Source of the DNA: Anthopleura xanthogrammica
Lineage: Eukaryota; Cnidaria; Anthozoa; Actiniaria; Actiniidae
DNA length: 64,000 nt
NCBI GenBank assembly: GCA_964019055.1
Contig: OZ025213.1
Location: forward strand, 9,139,216 to 9,203,215
Direction of reading: 5' to 3'
In this document: positions 17,964 to 29,670 of the stretch, in pieces
How positions within the stretch are numbered: position 1 is the stretch's first letter
How the letters are laid out: every line of letters starts with the position of its first letter
Translations under genes and position numbers: made by a program
The notes under the pieces: generated by a model
What the model was told of the DNA's origin: nothing
Database searches by the model: none
Seen by the model: only the letters and a program-made list of their open reading frames with translations

Positions 17964-19031
17964 ATGAGATTCTACTATGGCCGACGAAGTGGATGTATCC
18001 GTTGGCTGTTCAACACAAGATCAACGAAAAAAGCTGCTCGTATTCTAGTTGTTTTGCTTCTTATTGCTGTTTTCACCTTCTACTTAATCATTTCTCTAGA
18101 TATTTCCCCCTCGTTACAAGATCCAGTCGTTAGAAAATTTACATGTCCAGTCGTTACAAACGCCAGCAATTCCAATAACTGCTTTAATACTCGACCATTT
18201 GATGGGATTTCTGCTACTGGACCGACCAAGTTTCCTCTCATTATGCCACACGTTGAACCAAATATTTCATGTGAAGACAGAAACCTATTTATTGCTGTTG
18301 TTGTGAACTCAGCAGCTGACGAGCAACATCAGATTCGACGAATGGCTATCAGAAAGACTTGGGGAACTTCTACTGGAATACAAACTACGCGTAGATGGAG
18401 AGTGTTTTTCGCTTTGGGAATGAGCGAAAACACAGCCGTTAACATTCAAAATCGACGTGAATCTTTGAAGTACAACGATATACTGATTGGTAACTTCACA
18501 GACACTTACAAGAATGTGGTTATCAAGACTTTTATGTCTCATTACTGGGTTTACTTCAGATATAGTTGTCAGTATATTCTGAAGGCTAACGATGATGTAT
18601 ATATTCGAGTTCCAAGGCTGATGGAATGGTTGGTTGGTCAAGCCGATTTACCAAACAGGTTTTATGGAGGATATTTGCATAAGATATTGACAGTAGTTCG
18701 CGATCCAAGAGTCAAGTGGTTTCTTCCAAAAGAGGTTTATAACGAGACCAATTTTCCTCCCTTTTCGCAGGGATCATTTCAAGTGGTGTCGACCGACATG
18801 CTACCTAAGTTTTTCCACTACACTCAGTTCGTCAGGAAACCGTTCTATACAGATGATGCATATTTTGGTGTTATGGCTAGAGAACTTGGTTTAACCGCTA
18901 GACAAATCCCAGGGTTCCTTTTCTATCATCCGAGAACAGAACAAGAACTTCGAGCTGCCATTGCTTTTGGTCACCAGGTTGATGTTGCTGGAATGTTGAA
19001 GTACCACACTAGATACGAACTTCTAGCCTAA
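17964..19031 (+). CDS. Beta-1,3-galactosyltransferase-like GT31 enzyme with NDD motif, 355 aa (unit A)
   Basis: Type II Golgi membrane protein. It has a basic cytosolic tail (1-26), a signal anchor at about 27-45 (ILVVLLLIAVFTFYLIISL), a stem with Cys residues, then a GT31 catalytic domain from about 107. Family motifs are FIAVVVNSAADE, RRMAIRKTWG, FTDTYKNVVIKTF, ILKANDDVYIR (the DxD region, N209-D210-D211), FYGGYL, YNETNFPPFSQGSFQVVS and PFYTDDAYFGVMA (equivalent of the family's EDVYVG). The family transfers Gal or GlcNAc to glycans from UDP-sugars using Mn2+; the exact donor cannot be read. The first residue of the usual DDD is Asn here and in unit B, but Asp in unit C, so activity of this copy is uncertain. 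I chose the ATG at 17964 over the out-of-frame 17951 because the signal anchor and all motifs follow in this frame. Single exon. AATAAA near 19185. Confidence 0.85.
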   Translation: MRFYYGRRSGCIRWLFNTRSTKKAARILVVLLLIAVFTFYLIISLDISPSLQDPVVRKFTCPVVTNASNSNNCFNTRPFDGISATGPTKFPLIMPHVEPNISCEDRNLFIAVVVNSAADEQHQIRRMAIRKTWGTSTGIQTTRRWRVFFALGMSENTAVNIQNRRESLKYNDILIGNFTDTYKNVVIKTFMSHYWVYFRYSCQYILKANDDVYIRVPRLMEWLVGQADLPNRFYGGYLHKILTVVRDPRVKWFLPKEVYNETNFPPFSQGSFQVVSTDMLPKFFHYTQFVRKPFYTDDAYFGVMARELGLTARQIPGFLFYHPRTEQELRAAIAFGHQVDVAGMLKYHTRYELLA

Positions 19032-20390
19032 ATTTCGCCCTTCCTGAGATGGGATTTTTTCTAGGAATATTAAGGCGAGGGATTTCAAACATGACGGTAC
19101 GTGACATCGCACGCTGCATTTTTTGTTCATTTTTCATGCGGCCCAAATTAACAACTGAATTCCAGAAGAAGAAAACAGAACAGGAATAAATTTATTCCCT
19201 AGTGCCCGACTTAGATCATTCTTAGAACTTGCTGGTGTTTTTTACTATTTCATAAAGTCAGTGTGTGTGACTTTTACTCGATGAAAAATGGACTCCTGAT
19301 TTGCGGCATGAATAGGTCTCCTGTTAAGTGTAAGAATCACAGGGAGCCCCATTTAGATAAAAGTAAAAGATGAAATTAAATCGGGAAAAGAATCGCGTGT
19401 AATTAATTGTTTTAATTCAAGATCAAGATAGTGTCCTCTATAATACGAACGAGCAAAAAAATAATATGCATTTTGGTGATGTGAGAGTCTTGGAAGAAAA
19501 AAAATGAGATACACAGTGGATGTAAGAAAAAAGAAGAGAGCAAATTCGCTTACTGAATTCGCTTAATCATGCAAGTTTGAGTCACCGACCAGTTATTGTA
19601 CAGCGAAAACTGTACTAGTCAAATCCTGACATACCAGAATTGTCTTATATATATTCAAAAAGAAAAGTACTGAAATATCTTTCGGGGATTTTAAGTTTTG
19701 CAAGCGGGAGCATTCATTATGTTGATTCGCTTGGTCTAGTTGGTCAGAAGCTGCCTTGATGTCGAAAGGTGCGCGGATCAAACCCTGAACGATTCATGTA
19801 CTAAATTTGTTATTGACGTTCATATTTTTTCTTCGAATATCATATTTAATTGATCTTATATCACCGAAATTACAATCATTTATCATTAATTAATAATAAA
19901 TTTAAGATCTGGCAATAACTTTAAAAAAGCCGCTAAATCGGAAAACCCTATTTCAGTTCTAAATTTACATAAGTTCAAGTTTCCATCTTCACAAGTTAAG
20001 ATATTGTATGCTCTAAGTCGAGCCAAGTTAAGTAACTAATCAAGTTAAATTTAAAGTCAAGTCAAGTCAAGTTTAGTTTTTTCATTTATCTAAGTCAAGC
20101 ATCTTAAGTCAAGTATCTTAAGCAAGTATAATTTTCTTCAAGTTCCTTCAGTTGAGCTATATTGAATCGTATTAACCACTCAACGTGAGGTGAGAAAAAT
20201 AATTTATTAAGTTCAATTTTATATCTTGTATCTTTATTTATATTCCCATACTAAGTTATTACCGTTATTAAAGTTTACCTTAGGTTCAGATTCACCTGTG
20301 GTTTCGACGATTAAAGTTATGTTACAACTCGTGAATAAAAACGATATCAGGCTCTTAACATGTGATAATCTCTATATATTATGTACTGTT
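19032..20390. other. Intergenic with degenerate AAGTC-type repeats
   Basis: No gene recognised. AATAAA near 19185 may end the GT31 transcript. From about 19970 to 20150 the words AAGTTAA, AAGTCAAGTC and ATCTTAAG recur irregularly. Confidence 0.5.
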
Positions 20391-20456
20391 TAATAAACGA
20401 GTAGGAGCGTTTTATCAGGTTTTAGACCTGATAAAACACGATCTACTCGTTTATTG
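20391..20456. repeat. Strong hairpin, 29-bp arms (unit A)
   Basis: AATAAACGAGTAG followed by GAGCGTTTTATCAGGT pairs across the loop TTTAG with ACCTGATAAAACACGATCTA, followed by CTCGTTTATT. Only a few bases mismatch. Identical at 38926-38991. Could be a tiny foldback element or a structured RNA; no protein context. Confidence 0.7.
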
Positions 20457-21343
20457 AACTACTTATGAAACGTCTAGGTGTATGTTCTACTAAAATTTTA
20501 AAGATAAAATTGAATTTGGCTGAGAAAATTGGAGTTAAAGTTTATGCAAATCAGGACGATTTTGTATCAGATATACAACCTCCTCCACGGACAATGATTT
20601 CTATCTTGTTTTCCTCATTAATTATTCATGAGTTTTATAAATAGCGAAAGAATGATTATCACATTGCCTTGATATTTATTTCTTGAGTTATGTGTTAGCC
20701 GACTATCTTTCGTTGGCCACCGTCGCATGTTGCCGTATTTACTTGTTTAAGGTGGCTTCCTATAGTATTTTTCAGACCATACCTTTCATTTTCATTTGGC
20801 TTATTCATAGTTTTAACTTATACCTATATACTTGATTTTTGGACCAGTTATAGAGCTAAGATGAAATTTTAAAATGATGTTAATTTTAGCTTGATTGACG
20901 TTACCTTGGCAACGATAAACAAATATTGTTGAAATTGGTTTTTATCGAATAACTCTAAAACTCGATGAGACCTAGACAAGCGGCAAACGACATCATCAAC
21001 TTCAAGCTATTGCAAAACGATTCCAACTATTTTAAAGAAAATCAATCTGTTAGATTTCAAGTAATTCGCCGAAATATTCTGAAGCCGTGATTTTCGCACA
21101 TTGAAAGTTACGGCGGCCCGAGAGATACTCAGAAAAACCGAATCACTATTAAAATACTCCAAAACAAACCCTTCCTAATACACTAAAAGTTAATTCTCTT
21201 TCAAACCAGAGATTTTTTTCTTCCTTGCGTGAATATTTTGATAAATTTTACCTGGCTAACATGTTCAAATTGCTGCCAGAATAACTTTCAAACGAATGCA
21301 TTTTTTCGCTCGATATGGTAGGAGTGTATTTATCAAAATATTC
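20457..21343. other. Intergenic to end of unit A
   Basis: No gene recognised. The unit ends in TTTATCAAAATATTC, where unit B joins at the shared AGGGGTACC. Confidence 0.5.
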
Positions 21344-21771
21344 AGGGGTACCTTTTTCAGGCCACAGGTATAGAAAAAGGGTAGAAATTTGTGAGTTTTG
21401 GTATTAAAAAGGGGTAGCTTTTCTTCTAAAGTATACGAAAGGGGTACCTTTTCAGGCAAAAAGGTATATGAAAGGGGTACCTATTTGCTGAAATTTGGTA
21501 TATAAAAGGGTAAGGGGTCGAGATTCAGGGTAGAGCATCCCCGTATGAAACAACCCCAAGTACCCCCTGAGGTAATAGCCCACTTTCCATATTCTAGTCA
21601 CATAAAGCATAAAGCAATTCAAGATGAGTTTCTGGGAAAAACAATAAAGTAATCCCAAGTACTAATATACTATACATGGCAGTAATTCGTACATCACAAG
21701 GAATTGCGGGATATCTATTATGTTCATTTCATGTCGTATTTCAAGTACTAAGAATATCAACGCTACCACAG

Positions 21772-24700
21772 TTACCTCTTATCTTTAACTCTCTCAGAAG
21801 TCAGAATTACAGCATCTTCTTCCTCACTGTCATCGTCAGAAATAACTTGAGCTACAAGTTCAATAAGAGATAGACATTAAGAGGGTTTGATTCTGAGCTG
21901 GGTTTTCAATCCCAGTTCTTAGCTGAAAGTTTGGCAAAATCCTAGTCCAGGTTGGTCGCTAAACTTTTGGTAATATTATACACAACTTAGCAATCATCTA
22001 ATATTTAAAGTTATAAGGTACCAGTAAGCACATTTACAATAATGAAAACTAAGATAAAAGACTTTACTTTTTGTCTCAACCGTAGGTGACTTTGAAACCA
22101 CTGCTTTTTCTTCATCAGATTCAATCATTATGACGTCTGGATCTTCTTGTAAGCTGCTCCACGTATTTTCCCCTCCATGTCCAATCTGAGCAGTACCAGT
22201 ACCCTGAAAATACAATTATTATAACAATGATTCCCTCTTCTTGAAGAATTGGAATAGTAAAGCATACACACACATGAAAAGCAACATTAACTGATATAAT
22301 TAAGCAAGTTCCAGTTTGATTGTTGATACATTCCGTTGGAAGCACACTGACAGGGTAGCATGTACTGCTAATGCACTGCCTCTCACCAATGTGATTCGCA
22401 TGTGAGTCCTCACAGGCATGACTGTGTGTCATATGTGAGTAGAGTTGCTTGTTGTTTCTCTCCTGTGCTTCAAGGGTTTTTCTCCAGGTTCTCCGGTTTT
22501 TCTCCCTCCTTAAAAATCAACTTCCAAATTCCAATTTCATCCTTGGCTTCACAGTAATAATATTGAATATGTTGTGAGTGTCCAACACTGTGATACCACA
22601 GCCAAAGCTAAACAGATTTTCATTTGTCATGAATAAAACTCTTTACTTACATGAACTCTCAGCTCAGAATGCAAGTTAGTGCTAGGTATGGTTATCTTGG
22701 TAAAGGAAATATAGCAATAGGTGATTCCTTGATCAATGTATAAATTTATACTACTGTCAGTAGTAAAATCCAATAAATGCAGATAGAATGTTTTGACAGC
22801 TGGTGAAAAAGGCCTTTTTTCATTTATTCCTTAGCAGCATATGAGAGGTAAAAAAAGTCATTGAAATAAATCAACAAAATACAAGTAAGAAAGGGAGAGA
22901 AGTTCAAAAATATATTGGTTCACTTTTTCTCACACCAAATTCAGGAATGAAAGGATACTTTTGTTCAGCTACTGAGCTACTTGCCTTCTTGCTTTGCTCT
23001 GGAAAAAAATATTTATCTTGTGTTTGAAATTGGCATCTTTTAGGGCTAAAATTTAACCAGGACCACACCCAAACTCTCCCTTTTAGGGGCTAAATTCATT
23101 TTTTCCAGCAATCATCCCTGCCCTTTTTAGGCAACTACCTCAATGTACACCCCTCTAAGGCAGACACCTCACAAATACCTTTGCCTGGGCCTGACTGAAT
23201 CACTCATATTCAGACTCTGTAACAAAACTCTCTCTAACTCCCTGGAATGGAATTAGCAATTACCTGAGGCATTTTGTAAAGCATCTGTTAAGTCCATCTC
23301 TGTTGTCTCAGATATCATTGTTGTAATAAGGTTCTTGGAAGACTCAAAGACCCCAACTTTACCAGCCATCCTGTACATTGAACATGCAACAAAATTAATG
23401 TTTTGAACCCTGAACACTAGAAAATCATGCAATAAGAAATTGTCCTAAGTCATTCAATAGTCCCTTTCACAGTTCCCTGCGCCATCTTGAAAGGTAGCTG
23501 TGCCTTTGCATTGAAGCAAGACCAACAGTTACTGTGAGTTTGCAATGATAGAGACCTTTTTTTTAACACCTTGGACAATAATTTATCCACATGTCTCTAT
23601 CATTGCAAGCTCACTGTTTGTCTCACTTTGATGCAAAGGCATGGCTACCATTCAAGTGCAAGGAACTGTGAAAAGGATATTAATTTATTAGTAGTATCAA
23701 TTATTTGAAATTTTAAGTGTTTTAATTTATAGTACTAATAAATTATCCTTTTCACAGATTCTAAGATACTCAAGTCATGTTAAAAAAGGGGTCCAGTTGT
23801 ATGGAGCCTGAATAAGTTAAAGCACTCGATAAGCACTATCCAGCAGATAAATAAGTGCTATATGGCATTGACTAGTGATCATCTATAGGACAAAATTCAG
23901 TTCACTTGATATCTTTGACCTTCGTACAACTGAATCACACCATCTTAAACAAATTTATCTGCTTGATAAGGATTTATCTGGTGGGTAGTACTTCTTTGGG
24001 CTTCATACAAAGGGTTCCAGGGCTATATCTATATATAATTAGTTATATTTATAGACTGTAATTTAAATATGTAATTATGCAGTCTTGGCCATGAGATATA
24101 TTAAACCAATAAGACGCAATCAAATGGGCCATTTTCAGTACCTCTGTCGTTCATCTTCCTCCAGAGCATCTTTGATAAGTTGTGTTATTTCTTCCACTTT
24201 TACAACTGCAATTTTTGAACATCGAATAATCTGCAATACACGTCATGGTCAATAAAATTAATATATTTTATGTGTTTGAATTTCATTTAAAAACTTATAT
24301 TTTACAGGTGAAACGATGGTTTAATAGGTCATGATCAGTTACCTGTTCAGTTTCAAGAGACACTCCCCCACCCATGACGGCACCACAGATCTCCCTGTGA
24401 ATGTTCATTGCCATCATCATGTGACCATCCATAATGGCTTCTTCTTTGTCACTTGGATCAACTAATAGCAAACCACTAGTAAAAAAATACAATTTTATTA
24501 AAGCCTGATAGTCTTCAAGATTACATGAGGATATAAAGGATAAAATAAAAAGAATTACTAACCCATTATCAAAAAAAGCAAAAGTTACACAAATTGGCAT
24601 ATGAAGAATACTCAGAGGTACAGGATCTCGGTCTTGCGAAGAATGCTGTGTTAAATATTTAAAGTAGATTATTTATATTTAGGCTATAGTGAACAATCCA

Positions 24701-27700
24701 GACCCTAACATAGTGGTCAGTAAGCTGTCATTAATTAGTCGGTAAACTGTTGGTAAATGGTCAGTGAGTGGTTGATAAGTGGTCTGTAGTGGCTGGTAAA
24801 CTGCCAGGAAGTGGTTGGTAGCTGTCAGTAAAGATGTGTTGGTAAGGTAACGGTAAGTGATTGGTGAATGGTTAGTAAATTGACAGTAAGATAATTTTAA
24901 ACAGTCGATAGTATAACGATAAGTGATTGGCTGACAGCTTACCAACCACTATTTTAGGGTCCAGATTGTTCACTATAATAGCCATTTATTAAACACTGAC
25001 AAAAATATTTGAACCATTAATAAGTATTCTCTACTTACAACCGTTACATCTTCACCAACAACTGAAACATCAGGTCTCCTGAAAGGAGAGGAAAAAAGTT
25101 TTCATTGTTGGGTATTAGTAACATCGCAGAAGTCTAGGAGGAATTTATACAAAAAGCCATGGATTGATAATAGAATAAATCACAAGCTCTTGTGGCTCGA
25201 TTTAAAGGGCTTATGGACATGAAATTCAATATATCAGATATGAAATAATAACAGTCATAGAACAGTGGGTCTTTCACAAAATACTCCTTAGAGTCTAAAA
25301 GTCCTTACCTAAAATGAGTCAAAGCAGTTATTGCAGCAATACTTGCACAATCTAAAATATTTCCACCATGATCAAGAACTTGGATATCAACGTGAACTGC
25401 CCATACCTTAAGATAAAGCATCATTAATAATAATACTAGTTTTAATATTGACAAATACACTCATTCTGATAATGTTTACAGGGGTTTATGCTGAGAAATA
25501 AATGTAAAATTCCAGGAGCATTGTTCAAGGAATACTCAAGGACTCAACAAAAACAATTTTTCAAGGAGTATTATCAGCTGAGTTACTATACTTTGGAGGG
25601 CGTTTTATAAAAAAAAACATGTTTAACCTTAATATACAATTTTTAAACTCTATTGGACTTTAGGCACTGTGGAGGGGGGGCGGGGGGGGGGCTTAGTCCC
25701 CCTTCTTTTTAGCCCAAAAATCATCTTCTGTTATGAGTTACCTAAAGCTTTGACATGACTTTAATGTAATAAATATGTTGCAATATTGCCCCTCAAAATT
25801 CAAGCATTGGAAATTGCCTTTGGAAGAGCCACAATTTCCAAATTTCAAGGGGGGAGGGGTGTGGGCAATTCCCTAGACCCTCCCCAGATTAAAACTATGA
25901 TCCATGGTCCCTGACTTTTGTTAGTTATTGCAACCATTTTATGGCCTAAGTAAATTGTGAAAAGCTTTAGAAAAGCATGTTTTTCAGCTTAAAATTGGTT
26001 ATCAAAAACTTTTGGGTGAAAAGAAACTGGCCATTATATTTGATTAAAGTATGAATCAAAGAGGTTGAGCACAAATGCTAAAATTCAAGAGCTTTTCAAG
26101 CACCCTTAAATACTACGATTAAATTCAAGGAATTTAAGGAATAGCATGAACCATTGTATTATAACTATTAATAATACGAAAAAAATGATGATGATGGTGA
26201 TAATAGCTTTATCATGTTTAACCTTTTCTCCAGCAACAATACAGAGTGATTCCATATCCACAGCTCTAGATTCCACAAAGAACCTATCCATAAATCGATT
26301 GAGTTCAATTCCATATTCTGTCATCCTAGAAATTAAGCAATTTAAGAAAATGCAATTTGAAACCCATGCAGAGCCCTGTTATTCTTAATTACTGTGCATG
26401 ATCAACAAATTGCTGGAGACTCTAAGACGCCCTTAGAAATTTAACCGTTGCTCAATAGTCCCTTTCACAGTTCCCTGTGCCATCTTGAAAGATAGCCAGG
26501 CCTTTGGATAGCTTTGCATTAAAGCGAGACAAACGGTGAGCTTGCAATGATATAGAGACCTTTTTTAACACCTTGGAAATCATTCACATATCTCTATCAT
26601 TGCAAGCTCACCGTTCATCTTGCTTCGATGCAAAGGCCTGGCTACCTTTCAAGATGGTGCATGGAACTGTGAAAGGGACTTTCCAGGGAAAGACCTTCCC
26701 TGGATATAAATAAGCTCCCCTTCCCCTAGTCATATGAGTCCTCCTGGTTATTAGCCCACAAAATAAACTTACAAAATTGTATAAGCCTAGGGCTTATAAT
26801 TATAATAATAATAATAATGAGAATTAATAGTGGAATCCACATAGTGGCTCTTACTCCACTGCATTAAAAGGGAACAGCTTATAACCAGGATTCTATGGTA
26901 TTTTATTGTATTTCTTATAAATATTTTGTTTACCTTCCTGACTCAAATGATGGAGATGCCATTGACGACAATTCAATGTTGATATATATCTGTCCCTCTG
27001 TTTGTCTGTTTTGTCTTGGCTTTGTTATCTCACAAGAAACTTGAGCTAAAACTCTGTGAGATAGCAAGGAAAAGAGGATAAAAATTGCATTCAGTGATTG
27101 GACCCCTAATCTTATGCTTGATAACCTTCCAAGGAGGGTTGTAAATAAACAAAAAACCTTGTTCAAATTAAAGTTACTGGATGTCTGTTACTGGTAGGGT
27201 CTGGTACAACACAGAGGAAGCTCTTTGGGAATGTTGCAAATAAACAGGGACGGCAGAGCCAGGGGGATTTTTTTTCCTTTTGCATACTTGTACTACTTTT
27301 ATATTTTCTAATCTTAGCCCCCCTCTACTAGCCCCCCAGTTTAAAATGTGCTCTGCAGTGTCCCTGTCAAAATGAAACCTTGGGGTCCTTCCAAAATGAA
27401 CTATATTTATTCTATGATTATTTCAGATTGTGGGGTTGTAACCAGGGGGACCTGGGGGATACAAATATGAAATGCAGTGGCCTCTAACCACCTTATAGCT
27501 GTTTACCTGGTTTTTCCTAATTGAACTTCACAATGACCTCTATCTACATCAAAGGACAACTTGATTTGTCTGTAGTCATACGTTTCTCTGCCATCAAGCC
27601 TCTGTAAGGCAACACAGAAAGCAAATCAGTTAAATTGGAATAGATGCTCAAATGATTGTTCTAGCTGGGGTAAAAAGGACTGTGGACGCTAATGTATAGT

Positions 27701-27967
27701 ACTTGACGGCTGTGTATTAGTTCATAACACAACATAAATAACATTAACTTCAAGGAAAAGAGCTAAAATGCAAAATAGCTTCGCTATGAGCTTACGTGCT
27801 CACTAGGAATTTAAGAATCAGCCAAGATGGGAAATAAAAAACCCACAAAGAGGTCTTAAAATGAGAAATGATAAATAAAATAAACATACCTTTCTAGCAC
27901 GAATGCATTTCGAAATAAAATCTCTCTCGCAGAGAGGCAAAACGGTACTACTCGAGCTCGCCTTCAT
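21772..27967 (-). CDS. EXOSC9: EXOSC9 / RRP45 exosome component, 13 exons (unit B)
   Basis: Second intact copy. Exons, 5' to 3': 27967-27890, 27601-27507, 27053-26934, 26325-26223, 25406-25309, 25078-25039, 24645-24563, 24475-24343, 24230-24142, 23370-23264, 22998-22934, 22203-22068, 21851-21772. All splice borders and phases are kept, and about 408 aa are predicted. Coding differences from unit A are few: for example Val to Ala in the acidic tail (EEEDAVI) and changes near the exon 11 PLNPE region. The exon 2 acceptor is CAG here but AAG in unit A, so B may splice better at that site. It shares a 149-bp divergent promoter with the PRORP copy at 28117. Confidence 0.9.
23457..23680. mobile_element. 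MITE family 1 in EXOSC9 intron (unit B)
   Basis: Same inverted ends (ATAGTCCCTTTCACAG / CTGTGAAAAGGATATT) and same position as in unit A, so it was inserted before the duplication. Confidence 0.7.
24685..24975. mobile_element. TIR element with GGTAA-rich interior (unit B)
   Basis: Counterpart of 6172-6450 with extra copies of the internal GGTCAGTGAGTGGTTGATAA-type words, showing internal expansion or contraction after the duplication. Confidence 0.6.
26455..26685. mobile_element. MITE family 1, second copy (unit B)
   Basis: Counterpart of 7909-8135. The right half matches the left better here (CAAGCTCACCG) than in unit A. It is followed by about 190 bp (to 26875, including an ATAATAATAATAATAATG microsatellite) that unit A lacks. 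Confidence 0.65.
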
Positions 27968-28116
27968 GGTGGAAACTGCCAAAATACATGTGGTACATGT
28001 GGATTCCCTGTGTTTACGCTTAGGAGGAGATATGGGCACTAAATACTGCTGACCACACAGAGATATATCGCTGGCACGTCTGGAGGTAGTCAGCACATGC
28101 TAACTGGAACTGAAGC
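27968..28116. promoter_or_regulatory. Bidirectional promoter EXOSC9/PRORP (unit B)
   Basis: Same 149-bp divergent spacer as 9252-9400, with essentially no differences seen. Confidence 0.6.
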
Positions 28117-29670
28117 ATGCAAGGACGATTGTGGATTCAACGGATTGCACTTTTGCAAAACGTGCTTTATAGACATCCAATTAGAACGTCTTTTAGAAAA
28201 GTTCAGTTTAATGAAGAACGTTTTTTCAGTCAAAACATCTTCCGCAGGCTCTATGCCTCCAAGTCAGATCAACCTGAATCAAGCACACTTCCAGATGTTC
28301 TTCAGCTTCACAATATCCTCAACTTGGTAACAGATCAGACAGTACAACTGCCAATGAGTAAATATACCGAAATCTGCTCACAAGCTGATGTTCAAGTTCT
28401 TAGCAGTGTTTTGCATTTTCTAGCTAATAATGGACTACACAGTCAATTAGACATGCTTTACAAAGCCATGGAGGAACGTGGTTATCCCATGGGCCAAGGT
28501 GTAAATACTACACTGATTCGTTCATATTTAGCAAGAAAGATGTGGAAAGAAGCCACTGGTGTTTTGAGTGACATGGAGAAGAATCAGCTCATGAAACACA
28601 CAAGGTCTTACAATCCTGTAATTACAGGTCTGGCAGAACAAGGCTATGCATTAGAGGCCTTTCGTCTTTTTCAGAAGAAAATCCAAATGTACCACCTTAT
28701 TACTAACAAGAGAGAAAGTATTATACGTGATACAAAAATGTTTGTAGCAATGATCCATTCTTGTTGTATCAGTGATCAGAAACCACTTTTGAGAACTTTG
28801 ACTGAACATGACACTGAGGTTAAGGAGATTCACTCACTGGTTTTGAAGTTATTTGATTTTTTTCATGAATTTGGAATAAAAATACCATTTGATATCCTTC
28901 AAGCCTGTCAAAGGTGGTTTACTTTTGATCCAAACCACTCTTGGACATGTAGGAACTGTGATATAAACAAAGATGGAAAATGTCACTTGTGTGGTGTACA
29001 ACTTGTAAATAGTTTACCAAATGGATACTTCAACAGCTTGGAAAAAGAAATCATCCATAAACTATCAGGTTTAAGTGATGACTCGATATGCAGTCAAGAC
29101 GAGATTGATGAGTTTAAAGGTGTTCACAATTTTTGTATGACAAATGGCCCATTTGATGTCATAATTGATGGACAGAACCTTGGGCTTGAGGGAAAGAAAA
29201 AAAACAAGAACTCAACAAAACTCTTTGGAAAAAGACTTATTCAAGTTGTTAGTCATATTTCTAAACAAGGAAAAAAGATATTCCTCCCTCTGCATCACAA
29301 AGCCCTGGAAAATGATATTTCAGAAAAAGTACTTCAAACACTAAGAAAGCACTGTGAAATCTGGTTCATAAATTCAGATATTGATGATGATCTCTTACTG
29401 TTATATGCAGCAGCTTCAAATGGAATGAATAACAGCAAGACTTGTATAGTTTCAAATGATAACTGGAGAGATCACAGTCTAATGCTTTCGAATGACAACA
29501 GAGTTAAGCTTCTTAAGTGGGCAAGATTGAATCATGTAATGTTTGACGTCATTGACAAAAGTCATGTTAGGCTTTTTAAAAATTTATTTGATCCAGTTGT
29601 ACAGAGATCTGAATATGCTTGGCACTTGCCAGTTATTGATGGCAGCTGGAAGTGTGCCACATTGAAATAA
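28117..29670 (+). CDS. PRORP: Protein-only mitochondrial RNase P subunit (PRORP-like), 517 aa (unit B)
   Basis: Protein identical to the unit A copy at 9401-10954. It has the same N-terminal presequence, PPR region, C278xxC281/C289xxC292 zinc element and NYN aspartates (D351, 421-425, D448/D452). I noticed a single silent change (GTG to GTA in LNLVTDQ), pointing to very recent duplication or gene conversion. AATAAA near 29947. Confidence 0.9.
   Translation: MQGRLWIQRIALLQNVLYRHPIRTSFRKVQFNEERFFSQNIFRRLYASKSDQPESSTLPDVLQLHNILNLVTDQTVQLPMSKYTEICSQADVQVLSSVLHFLANNGLHSQLDMLYKAMEERGYPMGQGVNTTLIRSYLARKMWKEATGVLSDMEKNQLMKHTRSYNPVITGLAEQGYALEAFRLFQKKIQMYHLITNKRESIIRDTKMFVAMIHSCCISDQKPLLRTLTEHDTEVKEIHSLVLKLFDFFHEFGIKIPFDILQACQRWFTFDPNHSWTCRNCDINKDGKCHLCGVQLVNSLPNGYFNSLEKEIIHKLSGLSDDSICSQDEIDEFKGVHNFCMTNGPFDVIIDGQNLGLEGKKKNKNSTKLFGKRLIQVVSHISKQGKKIFLPLHHKALENDISEKVLQTLRKHCEIWFINSDIDDDLLLLYAAASNGMNNSKTCIVSNDNWRDHSLMLSNDNRVKLLKWARLNHVMFDVIDKSHVRLFKNLFDPVVQRSEYAWHLPVIDGSWKCATLK

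Larger units (their letters stand above)
2822..21343. repeat. Segmental duplication unit A (18.5 kb)
   Basis: The order EXOSC9 (-), PRORP (+), microprotein (-), nucleoredoxin-like (+), 40-bp minisatellite, hairpin element, GT31 (+) repeats in unit B at an offset of 18,522-18,716 bases. The PRORP, nucleoredoxin-like and GT31 proteins are identical between A and B. Changes of offset along the unit are explained by visible indels: intronic indels in EXOSC9, a 9-base difference in the microprotein, four minisatellite units, and a shorter G run. Confidence 0.95.
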
